Positions 34,401-49,400 of a stretch of 64,000 bases of DNA are shown here, piece after piece (the stretch's first letter is position 1; every line of letters starts with the position of its first letter). Source of the stretch: Adineta vaga (Eukaryota > Rotifera); contig CP075497.1 in the NCBI GenBank assembly GCA_021613535.1, forward strand, positions 13,578,001 through 13,642,000. The letters are read 5' to 3'. Position numbers and translations under genes: made by a program. Below the pieces are notes generated by a model. It was not told the DNA's origin and did not search any database. It worked only from the letters and a program-made list of their open reading frames with translations.

Positions 34401-37400
34401 CATGGTTCCATCTCTTTTCATCATTCTTGATAAATTACCTTTAAACACGAATGGAAAAATAGATCGAAAAGCTCTTCCATTACCCGATTTCACTCTTCTA
34501 TCAACAATTACACATAATAACGATCAACCAAAAACAAATATCGAACAATGTATACATTCCATTTGGTGTCACGTTCTTCCACATCTTACATCGATTTCAG
34601 TTTCACAAAATTTCTTTTCTTTGGGTGGTAATTCATTATCTTTGATGAAACTTCATCATTTATATCAAATAGAATTTAAACATAATCTCAATATGAGTGA
34701 ACTTTTTCGTTATCCTACTATTCGTGATCATGCTCGATTATTTCTCGAACAAAAACATTCATCTTTAACAGATAACATACAATGGCAATCGCTTCATCTC
34801 AATGAAGGTAATTCAAAAATATGAAAAAGAAAAACTAATCTTCTTTCTGTTGATATTCTCATAGGTCCTGCATCATTTGCTCAAACACGTATCTATCTAG
34901 ACGAACAAATTCATTTTGCATCTTCATCAACAGCTATCTATCATATTCCTATTATTCTCGAAATCACTCAAACATCAATGTCATTATCAAGACTTCAACG
35001 AGCTCTTTTGGTTCTTATGAATAAACATAAAATACTTCGTACTCGTGTTGTATTTGATGAGAATGAACATCATCTTAGACAAGAAATTCTTCCATTTTCA
35101 TCCATTTCAATGATTGATACAACAATTTCTCATGAAGAACATCTTCATCAACTTTGTTATAATGAAGAAACTAATGCAACACTTTTTAATTTAATTCATG
35201 GAGATGTATTTCGATGTCATCTTATTCGAAAATCAATTAGTACAGATAACGATCTTCTCATTCCTGGTAACATTCTTATTTTTAACTTTCATCATGCAGC
35301 TTTTGATGGCTCATCCATTGAAATTTTCTTCCATGATTTACAACGAGCATACACAATAGATGATCAATTAGAACCTTGTTCACTCGATTATATAGATTAT
35401 GCAGTCTATGAAAAAGAGATTAATATGAATGAAGCAACACAATTTTGGAAAGAACATATGAATGATTTCATTAATAATATTCTTCCATTACCATATGATC
35501 GAATACCACATGATAATAATACTCGTTCTGGTCATGGCATAACAATGAGTTTTGGTTTGTCCCAAGATATTGTCGATCAAATGCTCACTTACATGATTGA
35601 AAATGATGTTACTCTCTTTCAACTTGGTTTCGCTATTTTCTATACTTATCTATTTAAACTTACTCAACAAACAGATTTATGTGTTCTTACCGTTAATGCT
35701 AATCGTCATCGACCAGAATTACAAGATATTATTGGTTTTTTTGTCAATACATTGCCTTATCGTCTATCAATTGATGGTTACTTAAGCTTTCTTCATCTTG
35801 TTCGACGTGTGAAAGAACTTGCTCTTACTACATTGCCACATACACATCTCCATTATCAAGACATTATTTCAAATATGACAATGAATACTTTGCAAACAAT
35901 GTTTCTTATTGAAACTGAACATGACAATGTGGTTACTCTTGATTCTCATACTAATCTTCGTCCATTAACTTTTCTCACTACTGATCCACAAACTATTGCT
36001 AAATTCGATTTCACTTGCTCTCTTTATTTACAATCTCAAATGCGTTCCATAACTGTAACATTCAATGTTTCGAACGATCTCTTCGATATGAATACAACAG
36101 TTCTCATGATTAATCGTTTTAAATGTCTTTTCAATCAACTTTTCTCATCATCATCACCATCATTCTTATTTCTTTCGCAATATTCATTACTTCTATCATA
36201 TGAAATCGAGTTGTTTCATCAATTAAATAATGAAAATTCACTATGTTTATCAAATTCATGGCCTATTCATCATCGATTTGTATATCAAGTTGACAAACAT
36301 CCACAAAAAATTGCACTCATACTCGATGATCAATATTTGACTTATGCTGAATTATTGAGTAGATCACAATTGTTAGCTTTGTATTTAATTGAATATTATC
36401 ATGTACAATCTGGTGATGTTATTGGTGTTTGTATCGATAGAAGTATTGAAATGGTAAGTCATTGATGACAATATTGATTTTGATTTTTCTTTTTTCTATA
36501 GATTATTAGTATAATATCGATTCTAATGTGTGATGCTTGCTACTGTCCATTATCACCTGATCAATCTGCATCTAGACTTAATACACTAATTGAACAATTA
36601 GAACCAAGATGTGTTCTTATTCGTATGCAAACAGATACATTTATTTCATCGAAGAATATCAATATTGAACAAGTACTATTGTTATCAAATTTGTGTGAAT
36701 GGAAAGAAGATGATATTCGTGGAGATATGAAATCATTAGCTTATATGATATTTACAAGTGGCTCAACGAGTACGCCTAAAATTGTACCGATTAGTCATAA
36801 AAATTTTGATATCTGTATGAATGCACTTGTTCATTCTGGAATAATGATGAATAGTGATATTGTACTACAAACAACTCCATCTTCATTTGATATTCATATG
36901 CAAGAAATTTTGGGTACACTATGGCTTGGTGGATGTCTATGTTTACTTCACTCAAAAGGAAATCTTGACATGAACTATTGGATATCGGTGGTACAACGAC
37001 AAGAGATTAGTTTTATTATAAGTGTGCCCACTTTCTTCACTTCACTTATTCAATATATAGAGAAATCAGCTGATTTACATCAAGCATTATCAAGTGTTCA
37101 TCGATTATGTTCAATAGGTAAGTTCTTTCTTTTCATATAAAGATTTATTTGTGCTATGGTATGTTCGGAATAAAAAGATTCAGTAGATAAGCTCTTCATA
37201 CCATATTTGTCATGTCATGTCTTAGTTATGAAGGGAATTAGAATGGAGTTTGTCGTAGGAACTGTTCGTTAATGTTTCAGTTTTTGGGGACAATAGTGAG
37301 GATTTCGAGCATAGGCGATTGTGATCACAATAGAGTTGATTAGTTTTTCGAATTAATTAAAATCAGAATCGATCTGAATCTAGAAGTTTCGGTCCGAGTG

Positions 37401-40400
37401 GTGTTATGGAAGATGAAAAATAGCGATGACTTCTACGGCTTTTTAAAACGTTACAGTTATTTTTGGAACTGATTAATTTGCTTTATTACACAACACATTG
37501 ATTGATTATGTTGTTTCGCATTTTGACTATCTCTGTTAGATGGACATACGAACAATATATAGAGTGTACGAGTACACGAATTGCGAGACTTTTTATTTAA
37601 AATTATGCTGCCGTTGAATAGCCTCCTACTTATGGTTAAAAATAGTTTCAGTTGCAACGGTTCTGATTTCCGTTCAGTTATATCACACTTCATGAATTTA
37701 ATTGTGTTTCTGAGCTATAATAATGCATGAATTGGGTCTCTAATTTAGTCATCAGACCGACTCCTTCAGAATTGTAGGCCTCTAAATCGAAACATTATGT
37801 ACTAAGGTATAGTGTAACAATTTCATATTTTAAGCTTGTAGAATTGAGCCTTTATTCAATAGTTCTTCGTCTTATGTGTAAAAAAAAACATTAGAAAGGG
37901 AGAGAAAACGAGAAACAATAACTTTGCGTAGGCATAATATACACATGCCAAGATATGACATATAACTTTGCAGTGATACAATTCTGTATAAGAAAGAAAA
38001 CAGAAGTGATGATAAGGAAAGGATAATACTTGGTGTATAATCAATCCATATGAATAATCTCAAGAATAACAAACGGTACAATCTGGCCATTAACTGAGAA
38101 GCGACAATGATATAGATGGGATGTTATAGATAAATTGAATTGGAAGTGTTACATAGCGATAAATCCTAACAAATTCAAATTCATAAGTTCTGATTCATAA
38201 ATACATAATGCAAAATTTAGGAACTAATAAATGTTTGGATCTATTTCACTGCGGAAAGTATGTAGAATCAAGAGTAATTCGAAATGCAATAGACGAAACG
38301 AAGAATATTTCGCATTATAGTAATTCCATGATTAATAGTTTCTTTTATAAATTCTTTAAACTTGCGATCTTAGCAGGCTTTTGGAGAATAATTCACCTTT
38401 AAGCATTGCAGAGAATCTAATGGTAAAATAATTTAGATACAATACTACGTAAGGTAGAAAACTACAGTCAAGTATTACTTCTTTCTATTCAACATTCGAG
38501 AGAACCTTAGAAAGAGTTCATTATATGAAGATGTCCAAGTATAAGTAAGTTCTTATTTTGGTTATATATTTTGAATATACGACTTTTGACAACTGGATGA
38601 GTCAGATGAGTTGGGTTTAGATCAAATTATCTAGCATAGTTTTTATAGGTCGGTCCCTTTGCTAGATCTTTCTAACAGATCTCAGGCTAGGAATTAGTCC
38701 AGCCCGGTCGAGATCTTAAACCGGCCGGTTTTTACCGTTTTTTAAAATTGTTTATAAGACAATTATATCATTGTTCTGTAGATGTCACACATTATGATTT
38801 ACAAAAATGTGATATTAATACCATAAATTTAAGTTAGAAAGAAGAAAACGACATTGTACGCAGTGGACATATTATTATTAATATTATTATTATTATTAAA
38901 TCGCTATGATTTAAAAACGTTAGGCTTCAATTTTACTGATTGTCCATTTCAGCGAATTAAAAGCAATCCGTATGTACTAGGTACTTAGTATTGCAAGAAA
39001 ATGGATCAGTATCTTAGGTAAATGTTACATTGTCGTTTATATAGATTTTCTGTAAATTATGGAAAGTGTAGTCTGATATTTGCGTCAGCGTTACGTTTAA
39101 TACACATTGTCAAATAGTCATCAAAGATTATAAAAGCTTTATCTAGCCATTTATTATTCTTTTTTCAAACTATTACTTGATTAAACATAAGTTGTAAAAA
39201 GATTGTTATGAATTAGAAAATAAACGACTTAAAACCAGTTCGCTTTGACTACTTCAATTTCAGAAAATAGCACAAATAAAGACATTTGAGATTTGCCAAA
39301 GTTGTTATCTTTTCCGCAAGCTTTCGATACTCATAAACTGTTTTTATTTCTATTAAACAATGACACATGCTCAATAGTCATCTTCACATATATACGAGTA
39401 TAAGAGTCAAATCTAAAGAATAATGCCTATTATTGACTGATATTTCGTTAAAACGTAATTTGCTCACAATGATAGACATATTGAAACCAATATTGTATCA
39501 GTTGAGTTGTCATCAGTTAGACTTTAAAAAATGCTTTCGTCCAGCTTCTTCCCTGTCAAATCACACTATACAACCTGCCGACTTTTTCCAGGTTTTTACC
39601 GTTTCAATCATATATGTAAACCAGTCGATCCAGACTGATTTAAAAAGCCAAACCGATTTAGCAGGTCGTTCAACAGAAATTCTACCACTTCCAAGTCTGA
39701 AAGACTCTAATAATGATATACGTTCATATAAATATGATCTGATTATGAACCATGTTATATTAGCTAAATTCTTTCAACAATATATTTGACCAAATAACAA
39801 TCAATCGCCTATGTTAGAAGAGCAAGCAATAAGATTCGGTTTTTAAAACATCATACATAACTATTTTGCACCCAACACGATGACTGTTATAGGTGTTGAG
39901 TAGGGATGTCACATTACTTTTACTTTTTATTTATTTTGCTCATTAATTGATAATAAATTTATTACCATTATTACTTATTGCTTCTCACTAGTAAATACTT
40001 TAGTTTTGTTATTTTATTGATATTAGAGTTTCCACTCATTCTTTGTAGTGCATTTTTCACTAATTTTGTATCGAGTTATTAGTAATTACTTTCAAATCAT
40101 TATTACTTATTGCCAATAATAAAGTAATAATAAATTTGAAAGTAATAAGTAATAACGAGTAATAATTATTATTATTATAATACAGTAATAACAATTGTAA
40201 AATAGCATCGATAAGAAGAATAGGTAATACATTGACTTCTGAATGTTATCTGTGAACCAAATATTATCTTCTAGAACCTCTCACAGATGCTAAGCGCATA
40301 AAAAAACAGTGCATTGGAAAATTATATACAATTTTATCTGCTCATTTGTTTGGATATAGATGGGTCAGTGACGAATCTAAACTTTTCATGATGAGATTCG

Positions 40401-43400
40401 TTTTTGCGGGGAATAGAGACGATTCAGATCAAACGATGCGTTTTGAAATTCATTACAGATAGCCTCGACTCATTTCCCAGCCTTTTTTGCAAGAAGAAGA
40501 ATAAGAATCTTCAGACTAGTCGCGACCACCCGCAGCATCATCCCCTAAAATCGCTATTGGACCAAATGTGGATATAGATTGGATAGATGTAAATATAAGA
40601 GATGAGTATGCTTTACTCAACAATATATACTCCATCACATGCACACTTCCATCCACAACCATACCTATCTTCGTATTCACTCACCCAATCGAAACCACCT
40701 ATATTCACACCCATTCACATAAATATTGGAATGAATCGTTATGGGAAAAATAAAATCAAGCCTTTTCATGGTTACTTGTTGCGGATATGAAAATATAATC
40801 TATGACATAACGCTGTTTCCGTATATTACTTTATTAGTTTTTTTAAAGCTTCTACTTATTACTAGTAGTTATTACTGACAATTATTACTTTTATTACTTA
40901 TTGATTTATTACCTTAGTACTATTTCAGCTTTATTACATTTCCTAATTATTATTTATTACCAGTAATAAGTAATAACACTTTTAATTATTACTAAGTAAT
41001 AGTAGTGGTGATAGAACACCCCTAGTGCTAAGATTTACCTAACCTATGCGATTGTTTTTTTTATCGTATCCAAACATGTTGATGTCATGCTGTCTTATAA
41101 GTTTCTATCAACCTTCACAATTTATACGACTTTTGTTTAACAAAAGTAGCAAAAAGAAACGTTTATATCACTTCCGTTCGTCATACATATAAATCATCAG
41201 TCATTGTAGCTTACTGAAGAAAAGTTATCTACTCTCCTTGCTTCGTAAACAAGCAGCTATAAAATATAAATTTTTTCTTCATTACTCATCAGTATATATT
41301 TATTCGATTCCCTTTCTAATGCAAAGTATTTCAAATGCCGGTTCATCCACTACAGTCTTAACCCTCTGGTTCTATAACAGTTACTAGGAGATCTAATGTT
41401 TCTCAGACATAGAACTAACAAAATAAAAACAAAAAGTACTAAGATCGCAAAGTTAGGAACAAAAAATATAAAACATGAAATTCCGTATGTTATCTGAAGA
41501 AAGACGGACTGGTGTGACGCAAATTATTTCTTACCATTATATAATGGCTATTTATTTTCCTTCTTTAATTCGCTACTATTAGAACGAGAAAAGTGATAAA
41601 CATGCGCTTTTTATAAGTTGCTCTTCTATATGCGACCGACTATATCCTATCGATCATCCTCTATCGAAGAGCATTTTAATTCGAGAAGATCCTTTCTAGA
41701 ACAATTAGAACACAAAATCCGATCGGTGCGTTGCAACTGGAAACTTTTGAGAACCTAACCCAAGGGGGAAAAGCTGATTGCAATGGTTGCCGTTGATTGC
41801 TATCCGTTTTCTTTCTATCCGATGACAAGTTCAAGTATTTTCTAAAAATACATAAAGTTTTCATCACTAAACATCATGACAATAATCTTTTCACAGTATT
41901 AAACGGATAATAGATTTTTTGGTACCTGTGATTGTCAAAGATTGTCAATGATTGCGGATGGTTGTCGATGATTGCTCTCCTTATTTTGACTACCAAACAA
42001 CGGACTCAGGTTACATCTGATATGACTTGTTGTTTACATCATTCAGCAATATGACAATCATATTTTATCAATGGATTTATGGCTGATTGTCAATTATTGC
42101 TTTACATGCAATCAACTTTTTCCTCCTTGACCTAACCTATCATTATAGCTTCACTAACTCACACTTCAAATCATACTTCAAAATTGTTCTTAACTTATAT
42201 GTTTTTAAGAGTAATAGGGCATATTGCGACGAAAATCTCCTTCTCATTTTGATATTGTCACACAATTTGATGAAATCATAATATTCCAGTATCATGCATT
42301 TCTCTTCATCTTCAATACTGACTTTACAAAACGATAGAGATCACAATATGGAAGAATTCTCATATTTTTTAGTTGAGACTATTCCACATCATGAATTTCC
42401 AATGACATCATCCTCGTAACTTTGAACTTATGTCCTTCTCTATATCCATTAGCCATCATTAAAATCTCTTCAAAAAATTTCATATAAACAAAACATACAC
42501 TCAACAGCTCACCTCTTTCAATTCTTTGTCGAAGACACATTACTCTACTCTTATGTTCTCTTATCTTTTCAGGCGAAACACTATTACCACAAACAGCACT
42601 ACACATATGGAATCATTTGAAATCAAGCGCTCAAATTTATAACTTATATGGACCAGCAGAATGCACTCTTATCTCCACATTTCATCTCATTACACAAGAC
42701 GATCTTCATTTACATTCGATACCTATTGGTGGTCCACTTGTTGGATACACATGTCATGTTCTCGATACATACCTTCAACCAATTCTTATTCAGTATCATA
42801 TCGGTGAACTATGGATTGGTGGCGATGCTGTATTCAGTGGTTATTTACGTCGACCTGATCTTTCAAAACAATCATTAATACATGTTTCTCATACAGAAAG
42901 TCTCCTGTATCGTACAGGTGACTTAGTACGAATTGAACGTCAGTCAGGTCTACTACTTTACGTCGGACGTCAAGATTTTCAAGTTAAATTGAGAGGACAA
43001 CGTCTTGAATTGACTAACATCGAAAGTGTAATTATGCAAATATCAACTCTGGATGCTACGAACTGTGTCGTCATCAAATTTGATCATGCTGATCAAGAAC
43101 ATCTTATTGCATATATTGAAACTAGAAGTCAATTGAGTTTCAACATATTACATGATGAATGTGCAAAACACTTGCCACTCTACATGATTCCTTCCTTGTT
43201 TATCCCATTGAATAACTTTCCATTGAATCAAAACGGAAAATTGAATCGAAAAGCTCTTCCATTACCCGATTTCACTCTTCTATCAACAATTACACATAAT
43301 AACGATCAACCAAAAACAAATATCGAACAATGTATACATTCCATTTGGTGTCACGTTCTTCCACATCTTACATCGATTTCAGTTTCACAAAATTTCTTTT

Positions 43401-46400
43401 CTTTGGGTGGTAATTCATTATCTTTGATGAAACTTCATCATTTATATCAAATAGAATTTAAACATAATCTCAATATGAGTGAACTTTTTCGTTATCCTAC
43501 TATTCGTGATCATGCTCGATTATTTCTCGAACAAAAACATTCATCTTTAACAGATAACATACAATGGCAATCGCTTCATCTCAATGAAGGTAATTCAAAA
43601 ATATGAAAAAGAAAAACTAATCTTCTTTCTGTTGATATTCTCATAGGTCCTGCATCATTTGCTCAAACACGTATCTATCTAGACGAACAAATTCATTTTG
43701 CATCTTCATCAACAGCTATCTATCATATGCCCTTTGCTCTTGAAATAGATCAACATTGTTCTCTTTCCTTCGAAAGACTACAAAGAGCAGTAAGAGCTTT
43801 AGTTGAGAAACATCAAGTGTTGCGAACAAAACTTACATTCAATGAAAATGATGATGTATTACGACAATGTGTACTTCATTCATTTGATATACCGTTTGTT
43901 GAATCGACAATATCTTTCGATGATAAAGAGGCACTTAATCAAATCCTTTTCAGTGAGGAAACGCATCCATCATTATTTGATTATAATCAAGGTCATGTGT
44001 TCCGATGTCACATTGTTCGTAGAGATTTAGATAATAAAAATCACGATCTATTAACATCTGGTGACATAATTATCTTCAATTTTCATCATATAGCTTTCGA
44101 TGCCTACTCCATTCCAATATTCTTTCAAGATCTGCAACATGCTTATTCAACTAATTGTACTCTCGAATCATCATCATCATCTTCTTCTTCTTCTTCTTCT
44201 TCTTTCAATTATATTGATTATGCTATACATGAACGTGAAATTGATTTTAGTGAAATGAAAGAGTTTTGGCATGAACATTTGCTTGGTTATTCAGATCATA
44301 TTCTTCCATTACCATATGATCGATATCCATTGAATAAAACACGATCTGGTCGTGGCATAATAATTAGTTTTGGTTTGTCCCAAGATATTGTCGATCAAAT
44401 GCTCACTCACATGATTGAAAATGATGTTACTCTCTTTCAACTTGGTTTCGCTATTTTCTATACTTATCTATTTAAACTTACTCAACAAACAGATTTATGT
44501 GTTCTTACCGTTAATGCTAATCGTCATCGACCAGAATTACAAGATATTATTGGTTTTTTTGTCAATACGTTGCCTTATCGTCTTTCAATGGATGCATGTT
44601 CGTTGGTTTTAGATATTATTCATCAAATAAAAGAACTTAGTTTAGCTGTTCTATCGTGCTCTGTTGTACCTTATCAAGACGTCATTGGTCGAAACTTATT
44701 TTCTAGTGTGATATTTGCTGTTGAAGAGTTTAGCCAAGTTGCCATGGGAAATTATACTCAACTCGATAGTGGTGCTAGGTTGCATCCGATTGATATGAAT
44801 ACTAATAAAATAGGTCATAGTAAATTCGATTTGTCATGCGATATTTGTCATGGTGATTCTTCCGGTGGAATTACATTGTCAATTACTGGCTCACTTGATA
44901 TCTTTGACCAGGCGACTATGGATGTAATGGCTCATCGTTTCGAATGCCTGTTTGATCAAATATTTGATTTAAAGCCAATATCTGGGCTATCGTTACTTTT
45001 TAATGAAGAATACGAGATATTAAATGATTTGAACAATACTTCTGTGCATATAAGTAGTATTGGTTGTATGCATCATGATTTCATGAGACGAGCTGAGTAT
45101 CATTCACAGAAGATAGCTGTAATTCTGGAACATCAATCATTAACGTATGGCGAAACATTTTATTATGTGCAACTACTGGCCCTTCATTTAATTACTGATA
45201 TAGGGCTTAGGATTGGTGATCGGGTATATCAGTATGTAGAGCGATCTATTGAAATGGTTATCGGTATTTGGGCTATTTTGATGAGTGGTTGGTAAGAGAA
45301 TACTTTTTCTATTTTCTTTAATTATCTCCATCATGTGTATCTTCTTTTATACAGTGTTTATGTTCCCGCAGCTAATTTGGCAGAACATACCGATCGTCTT
45401 CGTGATCAAATTTTAGCAATTAATCCCACCACTGTATTGGTATCCGATGGAACTAGTTTTAGTGATTTTGAAATAGTATCATTAAATATTGGTCAATATT
45501 TAAACAAAGTCATGAACAATAATCACATTGTTAACTTCAATTGTTTATTACAACGAATTTCGTCAACAATGTCTGAAGATTATGCTCATATTATTCTCAC
45601 ATCTGGTTCCACAGGACAACCCAAAGCAGTAAGTCTATTGCTCTTGATCAGAATTGGATTTGAGTCTCACATAAAGTTTTCATCAGAGCCCGAAACAATG
45701 TAGTATTTTACTGATTCGACTCACCTCGGTTCCTTAATGCTCTACCTCGCTTCGCTCCGGTTTTCGGAGGAAGGATCAAAATCGACTGCGAATATGTCGC
45801 ATTTATTTATAATACGATGTACTTTTGCGATATTGCCCATCTGGAATGCATCACATTTCAAATAATCAGTATCACAGTTCTTTTTCTGATAATTAGGAAA
45901 GAAAACATTTTTATCCAAAAAAGAATAAAACGTAGTCAATAAAAATTTACAGTTGACATGTGTACTATGTTGTTTACAGTAGCTCTAATAACAGAGTTAT
46001 CTGGAAATACGCAGCTTGAGTAAATCGTTCGTCAAAAGTTCATTCAGTTGTTCATTGCAGCACTGACTTTACTAACATCCATTACAACGTCGCACTGATG
46101 ACACAGAAACACTTACTACAATTGATATACATATAGTCCGAAAAACAGTACATGGCGGTGTATCAATATCTTCAACACTGAAATGCAAAAATTTCCAGTG
46201 CAGTCTGCGTCCCAGTGATTTTACTAATATCATATTAGTGAGAATTTTTCATTATTTTTACTGAAACTGCATGTCTAAAACAATCGATAAAAGTTGAGGT
46301 GTCACTTTTCACCCCAACTCGCTTTGCTTCGTTCGTTTTGGGCTCTAGTTTTCATGGTCGTCCGTATCTAAACATAAAAATATCTTCTTACCAAATTATT

Positions 46401-49400
46401 TGTTTACCATTTGTAGGTGCAAATTCGCCATAAAAACTTTGTTTCATATGCACGCAATCACTTATTTGCAGCTCGTTTTACTCATGTCTATACTATAAGT
46501 GCCGATGATATCGTCCTTCAACATACTCAGTCTTCATTTGATGTTCACGTTGAGGAAGTGTGCGCAACATTAATGAATGGTGGTCAATTAGTACTTCTTC
46601 GTCCTTATGGTCATTTAGATGCGGACTATGTAACAAAATTGATTTGTGAGCACAATGTCTCTCATATGAATCTGGTCCCTGCTCAAATTGCATCATTAAG
46701 TGAACAATTCCACTGTTATCCAATGCGTGCTCGCTCACTTAGAAGTGTTGCTTCAGCTGGTAAGTGTTCAACATATTAAAAAACGATAATTCTGAAAAGC
46801 TTTGTTCTTTTATAGGCGAATCAATATTGGTGCGCACGTCGCTTAAACTACTATCCTGTCTACCACTAACCTGCACTCTGTACAATTCTTATGGACCTGC
46901 TGAAACAACTCAAAGTGCAACTGGTTTTGTTATTAGTCATTGTGAAACTACTTTGCACAACAGCTTATCAACAATAGTACCGATCGGTCGTCTACTGCCC
47001 AATTATCAAGCACTTTTACTGGATATTTTCTTACAACCAGTATGCATTGGTCAACCAAGTGAACTGTTCATTGGCGGCAATGGCTTGTTTAATGGATATT
47101 ACAATCGACCAGATCTCACCCAACAAGTGATGTTACACATACAAGGAGATCTGTGGTACAAAACAGGAGATATTGTAACCTTGAAGAAGGATAAACAAAT
47201 ACATTTTCTTGGTCGCCGAGACTATCAGGTTCGTATCAAAATCTTGAATACGAAATATCAACGGGCTTTGCATACACGCCAGTTGACCCACAGAATCAGT
47301 AGGATCTATCAATAAATTCAAAAAAAACTCTTTTCTTTCGCAAAAGCTATAGTATTCTTCGATCACATTAACGAGATAAATCTCTATCTCTTCTAAATTG
47401 ATAGATCCCATTTATTAATTATTTTCCCGTAAGATTTCAAGAACCTCTCCACCCTAAAATATCATAGTCCGTCCAAATATCAATTACATACATAGATATC
47501 TTTTCGATTCGATAATTCAAAGTACTTTCATTATTATATGAATAGAGCAAACTCTTAAACGTGACCACCTTTCCTAATAGGTAAAACTACATGGTCAACG
47601 AATCGAATTAGAAGAAATAGAAGCTACCATACTAGCGTTTTCAAACAATATCGCCAATTGTATTGTTCTGAAACTCTCGCATAATGATATAGAACACCTT
47701 TTTGCTTATCTCCAAGTGGGACCACACGAAATCAACACACAATCCCTCCGAGATTATTGCTCCATACGATTACCTCAATACATGATACCTACACTATTCA
47801 TTCAACTTGATCTTTTCCCTTTAAACACGAATGGAAAAATAGATCGAAAAGCTCTTCCATTACCCGATTTCACTCTTCTATCAACAATTACACATAATAA
47901 CGATCAACCAAAAACAAATATCGAACAATGTATACATTCCATTTGGTGTCACGTTCTTCCACATCTTACATCGATTTCAGTTTCACAAAATTTCTTTTCT
48001 TTGGGTGGTAATTCATTATCTTTGATGAAACTTCATCATTTATATCAAATAGAATTTAAACATAATCTCAATATGAGTGAACTTTTTCGTTATCCTACTA
48101 TTCGTGATCATGCTCGATTATTTCTCGAACAAAAACATTCATCTTTAACAGATAACATACAATGGCAATCGCTTCATCTCAATGAAGGTAATTCAAAAAT
48201 ATGAAAAAGAAAAACTAATCTTCTTTCTGTTGATATTCTCATAGGTCCTGCATCATTTGCTCAAACACGTATCTATCTAGACGAACAAATTCATTTTGCA
48301 TCTTCATCAACAGCTATCTATCATATTCCTATTATTCTCGAAATCACTCAAACATCAATGTCATTATCAAGACTTCAACGAGCTCTTTTGGTTCTTATGA
48401 ATAAACATAAAATACTTCGTACTCGTGTTGTATTTGATGAGAATGAACATCATCTTAGACAAGAAATTCTTCCATTTTCATCCATTTCAATGATTGATAC
48501 AACAATTTCTCATGAAGAACATCTTCATCAACTTTGTTATAATGAAGAAACTAATGCAACACTTTTTAATTTAATTCATGGAGATGTATTTCGATGTCAT
48601 CTTATTCGAAAATCAATTAGTACAGATAACGATCTTCTCATTCCTGGTAACATTCTTATTTTTAACTTTCATCATGCAGCTTTTGATGGCTCATCCATTG
48701 AAATTTTCTTCCATGATTTACAACGAGCATACACAATAGATGATCAATTAGAACCTTGTTCACTCGATTATATAGATTATGCAGTCTATGAAAAAGAGAT
48801 TAATATGAATGAAGCAACACAATTTTGGAAAGAACATATGAATGATTTCATTAATAATATTCTTCCATTACCATATGATCGAATACCACATGATAATAAT
48901 ACTCGTTCTGGTCATGGCATAACAATGAGTTTTGGTTTGTCCCAAGATATTGTCGATCAAATGCTCACTTACATGATTGAAAATGATGTTACTCTCTTTC
49001 AACTTGGTTTCGCTATTTTCTATACTTATCTATTTAAACTTACTCAACAAACAGATTTATGTGTTCTTACCGTTAATGCTAATCGTCATCGACCAGAATT
49101 ACAAGATATTATTGGTTTTTTTGTCAATACATTGCCTTATCGTCTATCAATTGATGGTTACTTAAGCTTTCTTCATCTTGTTCGACGTGTGAAAGAACTT
49201 GCTCTTACTACATTGCCACATACACATCTCCATTATCAAGACATTATTTCAAATATGACAATGAATACTTTGCAAACAATGTTTCTTATTGAAACTGAAC
49301 ATGACAATGTGGTTACTCTTGATTCTCATACTAATCTTCGTCCATTAACTTTTCTCACTACTGATCCACAAACTATTGCTAAATTCGATTTCACTTGCTC

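Larger units (their letters stand above)
34440..43726 (+). repeat. Large segmental repeat, copy 1 (PCP2 end to C4 start)
   Basis: About 9.3 kb that recurs almost unchanged at 47820-57104 (offset 13,380) and again from about 56625 to the window end. It comprises PCP, a 57-nt intron, C, A with the long intron, PCP and the next 57-nt intron. Differences seen are limited to a handful of bases over kilobases of intron and exon. Confidence 0.85.

Noticed and set aside
37457-37693. Minus-strand 78-codon frame in the long intron
   Set aside because: Short, no domain, present three times only through duplication of the intron.
39433-39789. 118-codon frame inside the long intron, repeated at 52813 and 61590
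   Set aside because: It starts at TTG, has no recognisable domain, lies within an intron whose flanking exons splice in phase, and recurs only because the intron is duplicated.
41930-41980. GATTGTC-type short repeats as a CRISPR-like array
   Set aside because: Units are irregular and about 10-12 bp with no spacer structure, in a eukaryotic intron; a degenerate minisatellite at most.
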